From Plotosus lineatus (taxonomy: Eukaryota; Chordata; Actinopteri; Siluriformes; Plotosidae), in contig CM045737.1 in NCBI GenBank assembly GCA_024760905.1, positions 9,703,226-9,767,225 of the forward strand: DNA of 64,000 nt, written 5' to 3'. The position numbers were made by a program, and so were the translations under genes. The number at the start of each line of letters is the position of its first letter. Within the stretch, counting starts at the first letter, position 1. Below the pieces are notes generated by a model that searched no databases, was not told the DNA's origin, and was given only the letters and a program-made list of their open reading frames with translations. Below are positions 55,620 to 64,000 of the stretch, one piece after another.

Positions 55620-55937
55620 GAATAATAATTGAAAAAGACTTTGATACAACATTTCAGATGATTATTCCTCTTCAGGCACTTCAGAGGAAACTGTTGTTTC
55701 TTCAGTAGAGAGTCTTATTTCTTAACAGCGTTTGAGTGGCATCATAGAGCTAAACTAGTAATTTAAACACACTTTAAAAAGAAGCTCATTCACAACTTGA
55801 GTGTGAATGAGGAAAAAGGGGCGTTGCATCATCTCAACCAATCAGCAGGAAGGAGGACAGCCATTGGCTGAATTTGAGTGACTTATCAGTTGCTTGACAG
55901 CGCAAACCCGCGAATAGTCAAGAGCCTATTGTACACC
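55620..55937. mobile_element. Pogo/Tigger-like fragment
   Basis: Right end CCGCGAATAGTCAAGAGCCT then GTACA; its reverse complement resembles the terminus at 37901. Confidence 0.45.
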
Positions 55938-56079
55938 TATTATTACTAAAATAAAAGTCTATAGATGTATCCTCCAGGCCATGTTGAACGTGTTTGCTGC
56001 GCGTTTTGAATGACGTCTATGAGGTGCGAGGGAGGTGATGAAGAATTCCTCTATTTATTTATTTAAATTTCGTTCCAGC

Positions 56080-56527
56080 AACATCTAGAGGCTCAGGCTA
56101 GTTGCTGAGGAGGGCAGGGGAGGACTGGACGAGGAATACAGTTGTGCTGACCGTAAAACAACCACTCAAACAACACGGAAAAAATTCTAACAGGAACGGA
56201 GAGAGACGGAGACATTAAGACATATGTAAGTTGAATGAGTTTAAATAAGGATGTATTTTTTTTTATTTCTGGCACATTGGTGCACTTTAATTTTTTTCTG
56301 TTACAAATAAAAAACTATGTAAATGAAGTTTTTCTTTATTGTAAGTTGAACTATATTCCTTTCTTTTTTGTGTTTAATGTGAATAAAGATACAATGTTAT
56401 GCAGAGGTGTATACTAATAATTTTATACACAACTAATACTATTTATAGTCGATCGTGAGGCGGCGAGGGCCGTGAAATGTTTTTTCTTCCTAGAGGGGGC
56501 GCCACAGAAAATAATTGAGAAGCACTG
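56080..56527 (-). mobile_element. hAT-like element copy, minus strand, without the nested insertion
   Basis: Ends AAAATAATTGAGAAGCACTG at 56527; matches 46427-47580 in reverse but lacks the 46510-47343 block. Confidence 0.65.
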
Positions 56528-56529
56528 AC

Positions 56530-57120
56530 TTAAATGAAATTTATTATGATGGGATAATAGTGAGGTGATCGAAAACTGGGAAAAATATTTAGTTTCAGAT
56601 CTCTTTTCACATGTTAAAGGGGACCACAGAAAAACACGCCTGATGTTTACCTCCATCAGGAAAGTTATGAGCTTGTTTGTCTGTCTGTAAACAACTTCCC
56701 ACAGATTTTGACAAATTCATCTGAAATTTTAATGATAGATGGGTGATCACCCAGCAATTAAATTTTGTAAAGAGTCCATGCTCTGATTACATCACAAAAA
56801 TTATCCAAATTTCAAGGTTCTCTCTTGCAAAATGTTGACAGCAGTTTATCATTTGAATTTAACTTGGGAAATGCGAATTTTGACAGTGTGGAAGTATGAC
56901 AGGCTCAACAGTAGGTGCTGTGTACTTCATTTTTATGACTTGGCAGAGGTTTGTGCACTCCGAGTGCAGGTCACACATACTACAGTATACACTGAACTCT
57001 GGATTCAGCTAAAGTGGACAGCTGCATGCTTTCCTCGGGTCTGTGTGGGGTTTCTAATCCTGCAGTAGATAAATGATCTCCTCTGAATTACCCATGTGTG
57101 AATGAGTGTAATGAACCAAA
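56530..57120. other. No supported gene
   Basis: Nothing recognised; a 78-codon plus frame at 56832 has no signature. Confidence 0.3.
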
Positions 57121-57123
57121 GAA

Positions 57124-57140
57124 GAGAGAGAGAGAGAGAG

Positions 57141-57178
<38 letters not shown>
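57124..57178. repeat. (GA)n-(GT)n microsatellite
   Basis: AGAGAG run followed by GTGTGT. Confidence 0.95.
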
Positions 57179-57180
<2 letters not shown>

Positions 57181-57454
57181 GTATTTGTACTTGTGGGCTT
57201 GTACTCCTGGGATAGGTATTGGAAGTGCTGTGACCATTACAGGGATCAAGTAGTTACTGTACATGACTCAATCAAAGACAAAAACTTCCAGATTCTACAC
57301 AGATCTCTTAAATAATTATTAATGAGCTGTTTATTTTGTCTTCCTGCTGTAGATTTTCACTGTGAGAATAAATATCTCTTAACAACCTTTTGAGCTTTTG
57401 TTAATCAGAGCAGAGCAGTGAACAGATGTTTTTTTTTCTCAGAACCTTAAAAGC

Positions 57455-57456
<2 letters not shown>

Positions 57457-57508
<52 letters not shown>
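57457..57508. repeat. (GT)n-(GA)n microsatellite
   Basis: GTGTGT run followed by GAGAGA. Confidence 0.95.
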
Positions 57509-57509
57509 C

Positions 57510-58229
57510 TGTCAACTTGAACTTCTTTACAATATTCCTATTATCATCTCATTAGGAATAAGTTTTTGCAAAATGGATTTTATATTAATAGAGTAACCAG
57601 TTAATCCAAGGAGGGACCAAGACATAAGAAATCTCAAAATATTAAAACTTTGTGAAATGGTTTGCTCAATACTCTGATTGGAGCCTGATATTGTATGGTT
57701 CAAAAAAAAAAAAAAAAAAAAAAACAGACAAAGAAAACACAATAATATACAACAATAACGTTTCACCTTGAGTGCCTTTGAAACATCAAACCCCAACCGT
57801 GTCAAGAATCCCTTAAATGATAGAGATTTTCTATACATATGTCTATTTTTGTATTTTTTTTTTTATTTAGCTACAGCTATGTCTGTTGGATCTATTAGAA
57901 GACAAGCATATGTAAAATTAAACCCAGTACCGATACAGGGCCTGTTTACATTGTCTATGCTTCGTAACAGAGATATCTAGCACTATATGAGTGTCCCCCT
58001 GTTTTTTTCTTCACAAGTGTGTACATAGGAGTGAATCTCTGTTTTATATTTGCTGTTTGTGTGCAGTTTATGCCTGGAATGTCGTTTCAGACAGAATGAA
58101 GACTGTGTGACATATTAATACTTCTAACAAGACAATATCTTGTAGGCCTGTAGTGCTATTACAGTTCAATTAAAGATGCCGATTCACAAGTGAATATGTT
58201 TTTATTATGCATTATCAGTTCATTTTGGC
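57510..58229. other. No supported gene
   Basis: Minus-strand codons GFLTRLGFDVSKALK (57810-57766) lie between AG and GT dinucleotides, but the donor (GTGAAA) is weak and no family is recognised. An A run at 57702-57724 is present. Confidence 0.3.
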
Positions 58230-58243
58230 TGAATACAGATGTT

Positions 58244-58587
58244 CATCAGTTCATTTTCTGTACCCACTTAATCCTAGTTTGGGTCGCGGGGAGGCTGGTG
58301 CCCATCCCAGCCAACTTCGGGCGAGGGCAGAGTACACCCTGGACAGCTCGCCAGGCCATCGCAAGGCAGAAACACACTGACGGCTTTGCAGCTACTCTTG
58401 TCGAAAGTCAGCAATGGTTCTTTTACATGCCGCACACCATAGACAGTGAGAGACATGGCCGGCCTTTGATAACCCAGTTAGCTGCACTGGGGGGGGACAG
58501 TGACAACCTTGTGGAGAGTGGGACTCGAACCCCCAACCTTTGGATCGGCGATCCGGTGCCTTATTCCACTAGACCACCACTGCCCAG
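58244..58587 (-). mobile_element. Full-length tRNA-derived SINE, family 1, with 14-bp target-site duplication
   Basis: TGAATACAGATGTT occurs at 58230-58243 and 58588-58601. The minus strand reads head GGGCAGTGGTGGTCTAGTGG, B-box GGTTCGAGTCCCA, body, then TAATCC-type tail and CAGAAAATGAAC end. Confidence 0.93.
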
Positions 58588-58791
58588 TGAATACAGATGT
58601 TTCCTAGTAAAACGACAGCAGGTCACAGGTCTAGAATCTTTTATTCACCTGTTTTACAACCAGACTGTGTGAGTGATGGAATGATCTTGGATGTGCAACA
58701 CTGATTCATAGAATGTGGAAAATTCAGAGAACAAGTGTTGAAAATGTAAGAAGGCATATGATTTAAAATTAATAAAGCTAGCACATTTTAC

Positions 58792-58830
58792 TCTCTCTCG
58801 CTCTCTCTCAGAGAGAGAGAGAGAGAGAAA
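58792..58830. repeat. (CT)n/(GA)n inverted microsatellite
   Basis: CTCTCTCGCTCTCTCTC is followed immediately by GAGAGAGAGA, forming a potential hairpin. Confidence 0.9.
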
Positions 58831-58878
58831 GAGCGATGTCATCAGACATGTTTGAATTTAAACAATTAAAATTTTTCA

Positions 58879-59038
58879 TGGGTGGCAGTGGTATCCTGGT
58901 GGTAGGGTGACGGCTTATTAGGCCATAGATCAGATGTTCAAGCACCGTTGTTGAACTGCCTTTGCTCAAAGTTGGCCAAGATGGGAACCAGCCTCCCTGT
59001 GGCCCTAATTAGGTTTAAGCAGTTCAAAATATGAATGA
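58879..59038 (+). mobile_element. Internally deleted SINE family 1 copy
   Basis: Head GGGTGGCAGTGGTATCCTGG, then directly GCCAAGATGGGAACCAGCCT and the CCTAATTAGGTTTAAGCAGT tail. Confidence 0.65.
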
Positions 59039-59400
59039 TTTTCCTCACTGTTCAAAGTGCCTTTTTTTGGGACAATAGTGCTGTACTCTTACCTTGCCTC
59101 AAGATGGCGATGTTTACTAATATGTTCACAGCTGGTGCAGAGGTCATCGATACACCTATCGAATGGGGTAAACAAATGGTTTCACAAACATTGTGGAGGA
59201 TTACATTTTAATTCCAAGAGATAACAATGTATTTCTTGTTTATTTAATGTACCTGGTATTAGGAATGAGCTCCTTTAAACCTAGAACCTAAAACAATTCT
59301 TTAGTTTGTCCTCTGAGGGGATTAAGCATTTCTCTAAAAGTGGAAAAACCCCTATCTCATAGCAAATGAATGCTACTCCGACCTTAGTACACAAAAATTC
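59039..59400. other. No supported gene
   Basis: CTCAAGATGGCGATG (59099) is a YY1-like motif; no exon recognised. Confidence 0.3.
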
Positions 59401-59404
59401 ATAT

Positions 59405-59755
59405 TCATTCATTTTCTGTAACCGCTTAATCCTAATTATGGTCAGGGGAGGCTGGCACCCATCCCAGTCAACTCCGGGCGAGGGCAGAGTACACCCATGA
59501 CAGCTCGCCAGGCCATCGCAGGGCAGAAATACACTGACGGCTATGCAGCTACTCTTGTCGAAGGTCAGCAATGGTTCTTTTACATGAACCTCACACCATA
59601 GAGACAGTGAGAGACATGGCTAGCCATTAATAACCCAGTTAGCTGCACTGTGGGGGACAGTAACAACCCCATGGAGAGTGGGGCTTGAACCCCCATCCAT
59701 AGGATTGGTGATCCAACACCTTTTACCACCAGGCCACCATTACCCACACAATGTT
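59405..59755 (-). mobile_element. tRNA-derived SINE, family 1, minus strand
   Basis: Reverse of tail, body and head (ACCAGGCCACCATTACCC at about 59738-59755). Confidence 0.85.
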
Positions 59756-59785
59756 GTTATTTTAACCAAAACACTCACGAGCATG

Positions 59786-60124
59786 GGGCAGTGGTGGTCT
59801 AGTGGTATAGGGCGCTGGATCGCTGATCCAAAGGTTGGGGGTTCGGGTCCCACTCTCCACAAGGTTGTCACTGTCCCCCCCCCCCCAGTGGAGCTAAAAG
59901 GGATATCAAAGGCCGGCCATGTCTCTCACTGTCTATGGTGTGAGGCATGTAAAAGAACCATTGCTGACTTTCGACAAGAGTAGCTGCAAAGCCGTCAGCG
60001 TGTTTCCGCCCTGCGATGGCCTGGCGAGCTGTCCAGGGTGTACTCTGCCCTTGCCCGAAGTTGGCTGGGATGGGCACCAGCCTCCCCGCGACCCAAATTA
60101 GGATTAAGTGGGTACAGAAAACGA
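59786..60124 (+). mobile_element. Full-length tRNA-derived SINE, family 1, with 13-bp target-site duplication
   Basis: ACTCACGAGCATG is at 59773-59785 and 60125-60137. The 339-bp body has head GGGCAGTGGTGGTCTAGTGG, B-box GGTTCGGGTCCCA and tail GGATTAAGTGGGTACAGAAA. Confidence 0.94.
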
Positions 60125-60137
60125 ACTCACGAGCATG

Positions 60138-61285
60138 TTTTTCTATAGAAATGTTGGTTTGTTGTCTACAGTGTGAATGTAGGCCACACATATTGCTCAA
60201 TCTCGAGTTCTGCCTTCCAAGATTACAAAAATGACACAAAATTGTGAAATCATAAAACCCCAGCCAGAGCACCGCGGTGATCGAGCAGGCTGTTAAATTA
60301 CAAACTTCGTTCCTGAGTTCCCCTGACATTCCTGAGTGATGGAGGATCTACAATGAAACACAGAAGGAAGAAGGTGCGGTCGTGTTCAGAGATGATTTGT
60401 GGGCTCCTTATGCTGAAGAGTGGATCACTGTTCTTGGTAATGCAGCAGAGTTCTCATGAAAAGACTTGTGAGAAGGTTATTTCTAGTATTGAAATAAATC
60501 CACATTGCTCTCTCACTGATTTGAAGGGGGGAAAAAAACCCAGTAGAATGTAAAAGACTGGTACTAAGATCATTGATCGCCTAATTTACTTTCGGACTTA
60601 GAAAACACTACAATTCACCTGTCTGATTAAATATAGTGTGTAATTTATAAAATGAGGTGAACTGTGTTGTTTTTTTCCACTCTGAAACCACTCCTTCCTC
60701 TCTCTCTTTCCATAGATGGATACCATGTTCTAGGTGGTGCAACACGTCTCTGACAGGTGAACCCTGTATGAAATAATAATGAAGATTCTTTCCACACCCT
60801 CACCTGACACCCTTCCATCTGCAAGCTGAGCCCCTGGCACCTACCCAAGGATGAAAGTTACACTAATGAGCTCAATGGTAGGGTGTATACTGACAATGAT
60901 CTGAGAAAACCACCCACCTGCTGCTCGGGCCGCCACGAGTGCACTGACCAATAATGTACACACTGTCTAAAACCACTGACCCTTTTTTACAACTGTTAAA
61001 TTGCGACCTTTACCTCTTGGTCGGGATATAGGTGCTTAAGTTAGACTTTTCCTGCTGGAGATGTTTAGCAATAGTGCAGTGTATTGTCATATTTGACTTT
61101 TTAATGAACCAACAGGAAACTGAACATCAGGATGGATTGAAGGTTGCACAGAGGTTTTTAATTATGATTATTTGTTATTTAAGGAATATTGAAAATCTTG
61201 CATAATTACAGTGCATTTCACAAGTATAAATTATCTAAGTAAAGAAAAAAAAATTATATACATATATATAAAAAAAAAAAAAAAA
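60138..61285. other. No supported gene
   Basis: A 66-codon plus frame at 60353 has no recognised domain. No repeat identified. Confidence 0.3.
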
Positions 61286-61792
<507 letters not shown>

Positions 61793-61799
61793 CACGTGA

Positions 61800-61930
61800 A
61801 AAAATCTACACCTCAGTGTCTCCCCAGAAGAGCTGGAGGACGTAGCCGGGGAGGGAGAGGTCTGGACCTCACTTAGGCAGGCAGCCTGACCCCCAGATTA
61901 AGGAAGAAGACGACCGACCGACCGAACTGA
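61800..61930 (+). mobile_element. LINE 3'-terminal fragment (Rex3-type C-terminus)
   Basis: CCCCAGAAGAGCTGGAGGAC and GAAGTCTGG-like GAGGTCTGGACCTC encode PEELEDVAGEGEVWTSLRQA, the C-terminus of a common fish LINE RT (Rex3-like as I remember it), followed by AAGGAAGAAGACGACCGACC. Confidence 0.55.
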
Positions 61931-62355
61931 GACCATTGTAATGTCATGTATGTTTCCTTTTTTTTTCTTTATTGGCAGTGTGACTAGCTGGTATGGACTC
62001 CCGAAGATTGTGTAAAAACTGCTGATCCATTTTTTCTTGAAATCAATTTGAGTGTGGTCTGAAAAAATGCTTTAAGAGAAGAGATACGAGTGATGACAAA
62101 ATCTGACATTTTTAATTTATCTTTTTTTGTCATACTTATAAAAACAGCATATTAATTCTTCAAGCTGATAAACTTTTACTTTTTTGGTTTTCAGTGTTTA
62201 AAATGTTAAAAGTTTCTGTTTATTTCCAAATGTAAATAAATAAATAAAAGTTTTCAGCATTAAAAACTGTCCACCACATCCTGTGTCAAGAGCACCCAGA
62301 GAACGCAAAAGTCCACCAAGCATAGTAATCCTCATATCAACCAACATGACAAGTT
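61931..62355. other. No supported gene
   Basis: A/T-rich, nothing recognised. Confidence 0.3.
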
Positions 62356-62357
62356 AA

Positions 62358-62668
62358 TTTTTTTGTAACCGCTTCATCCTAATTAGGGTTGCGGGGGAGG
62401 CTGGTGCCCATCCCAGCCAACTCAGGGCAAGGGAAGAGTACACCCTGGACAGCTCGCCAGGCCATCATAGGGCGGAAACACACCGAAGGCTTTGCAGCCT
62501 ACTCTTGTCGAAAGTCAGCAATGGTTCTTTTACACGCCTCACACCATAGACAGCGAGGGACATGGCCGGCCTTTGATAACCCAGTTAGCTGCACTGGGGG
62601 GGACAGTGACAACCTTGTGGAGAGTGGGACTCGAACCCCCAACCTTTGGATCAGTGATCCGGCACTAG
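62358..62668 (-). mobile_element. tRNA-derived SINE, family 1, minus strand, head-truncated
   Basis: Reverse tail (GTAACCGCTTCATCCTAATT), body, and B-box region (GGGACTCGAACCCCCAACC), ending at GATCCGGCACTAG. Confidence 0.87.
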
Positions 62669-62689
62669 ATCTATAGCATTAGATCCAGA

Positions 62690-63180
62690 TCATCTCCAAA
62701 ATCAAATGAATGCTTCTTTGCCCAAATTCCTGCCTGAGATAAATCCCATGAGTTTTTGAATCACATTGTCAATAAATAAACACACAACCCGTGGGTAAAA
62801 CATAACCACTGGAGTTAATACGTTAATACGTGAAGTTAATAAACAAATACAAAAACATAATAAGGAAGCATGAGTTTTATTCTCTCCATAGTATGTTATG
62901 CTTAGCTTTCATCTCGGCCCTGTGTTGGACTGGCAAGCGGTTCAGAGTGTACTCTCCCTTCACCCAGAGCCTAATTAAGAGGTTCAATGAAAGAATTAAT
63001 GAATTAATTAATTAATGAGTGGAAGAATGAATGATGATTAATAAGATGAGTAATGGAAAGGCCCTGTAACAGATCCTAAACAGTCTGTTAGATCCCAGAC
63101 AGTATTTTCCATGAAGACAGAGTAAAGAATAACCTGTCACCTCTTTCTGAGGCTTTCCCGTGCAACCTTTGGTGTCTATG
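62690..63180. other. No supported gene; diverged SINE tail
   Basis: 62915-63005 resembles a diverged SINE tail (GGCCCTGTGTTGGACTGGCA). The remainder is unassigned. Confidence 0.35.
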
Positions 63181-63186
63181 TTTCTT

Positions 63187-63505
63187 CATTCATTTTCTGA
63201 ACTGCTTAGTCCCAATTTAGGGTCACAATGAGGCTGGCGTCCATCTCAGCTGACTCGGGACAAAGGCAGAGTACACCCTGGACAGCTCACCAGGCCAAAG
63301 CAGGGCAAAAAAACACCCTGATAGCTATGACGAAAGTCAGCAATATTTCTTTTACATGTCTCTTACTATAGACAGTGAGAGACTTGGCTGGCCTTTGATA
63401 ACCCAGTTAGCTGCACTCGGGGACAACTGTTGACAATGAGGCTTGAACCCATATCTTTGGCATCGGTAATCCAGCACCTCACCACCGGGCCACCACTGCC
63501 CATTT
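63187..63505 (-). mobile_element. tRNA-derived SINE, family 1, minus strand
   Basis: Reverse tail (TTCTGAACTGCTTAGTCCCA), body and head GGGCCACCACTGCCCA. Confidence 0.83.
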
Positions 63506-63559
63506 CTAAATTACTCATAGTCTAAAATATGAGTATGATGATAACTGTAGGGTGGAGCA

Positions 63560-63738
63560 GAAGCTTCGTGGTTAGTATGTCCAGGGATTAGCACACCTGC
63601 CTCACAATTTGAAGGCGAAGGCGTCTCTGTGTGGTGTTTGCATGTCCTCCTTGTACTTGCATGTGTTTTCTCTGGTAGTTCATTACCTCCACTAGTCATG
63701 CACATTAGGCAAAGTGGCTGTTGCAAATTGCCCCTAGG
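63560..63738 (+). mobile_element. tRNA-derived SINE, family 2, plus strand, partial
   Basis: Head GATTAGCACACCTGCCTCAC, body GTCTCTGTGTGGTGTTTGCA and GTGGCTGTTGCAAATTGCCC. Confidence 0.65.
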
Positions 63739-63860
63739 TTCATTCATTAATTTTCTGTATCCGCTTAATTCTAATTAGTGTCCAGGGGAGGCTGGGGCCC
63801 GAGCAAGGGCAGAATACACCCTGGCCAGCTCTTCAGGCCATCGCAGGCTCGCCAGGCCAT
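63739..63860 (-). repeat. Reversed SINE tail fragment
   Basis: TTTTCTGTATCCGCTTAATT and GCAGAATACACCCTGGCCAG. Confidence 0.7.
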
Positions 63861-63980
63861 CACAGTACCCCTAGATATGAATTTGAAAATTCATTTTTTG
63901 GGTGTAACTTAATTTCATCGAGTTGGCTGAGTTATGCTCCCTGCAGCCCTTTATTATGATAGGAGTATGCAGTTCAACAA

Positions 63981-64000
63981 ATGAATGAATGAATGAATGA
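63981..64000. repeat. (GAAT)n repeat at the right edge
   Basis: ATGAATGAATGAATGAATGA, the usual 3' end of SINE tails here (preceded by a TATGATAGGAGTATGCAGTT tail remnant). Confidence 0.85.

Noticed and set aside
57766..57810. Mini-exon GFLTRLGFDVSKALK
   Set aside because: The donor GTGAAA is weak, the acceptor lacks a pyrimidine tract and no neighbouring exon was found.

Overview
The window looks like teleost fish genomic DNA. The grounds are: a CYP2-family cytochrome P450 gene with vertebrate exon sizes; a vertebrate KLHL10-like sequence; a nuclear tRNA-Asp; a Rex3 LINE (sequences close to the standard Rex3 PCR primer sites, as I remember them, are present); many copies of an RTE-clade LINE ending in (GAA)n; several Tc1-like transposons of types common in fish; tRNA-headed SINEs; and very abundant (AT)n and (GT)n microsatellites. 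No bacterial, organellar or viral gene arrangement is seen. Most of the 64 kb is mobile DNA in nested layers, and nearly all long reading frames belong to retrotransposons.

Layout. 1-2.3 kb: the first three coding exons of a CYP2-type P450 on the minus strand; the rest lies to the left of the window. 3-8 kb: broken RTE copies, SINEs and AT repeats. 9.3-13.4 kb: a Tc1 copy split by a nearly intact 3.2-kb RTE LINE with a perfect 14-bp target-site duplication. 15-17 kb: a second Tc1 copy split by an RTE 3' fragment. 17.1-18.6 kb: an intronless, stop-bearing KLHL10-like sequence. 19-22.7 kb: L2-type and other LINE remnants and a strong hairpin. 23.0-23.4 kb: a small complete cysteine-rich reading frame resembling the P2X7 receptor C-terminal domain. 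25.65 kb: one isolated 87-nt exon with good splice sites. 27-30 kb: Tc1 with a SINE inside it, an RTE 5' fragment and a Rex3 copy. 32.9-36.0 kb: a second near-full-length RTE. 36.17-36.71 kb: two tandem CTCF-like motifs followed by tRNA-Asp(GTC). 37-39.3 kb: nested RTE fragments, an inverted duplication of an L2 endonuclease segment, and AT repeats. 40.4-49.6 kb: two inverted copies (about 1.2 kb each) of a hAT-like sequence around a 6.7-kb middle. 50-55.6 kb: Tc1 and RTE copies and a Tc1-derived MITE. 56-64 kb: hAT ends, microsatellites and a dense SINE cluster in both orientations.

The supported host-gene content is small: the partial CYP2 gene, tRNA-Asp, the isolated exon (gene unknown), possibly the P2X7-C-like ORF (which may itself belong to a TTAA-type transposon) and the KLHL10-like pseudogene. 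I found no convincing new multi-gene system. The most informative material is the insertion history: target-site duplications, a paralogous empty site and slippage indels. Other points worth checking are the CTCF-like pair beside tRNA-Asp, the orphan exon and the P2X7-C-like ORF. Repeat boundaries are estimates by eye unless a duplication fixes them.
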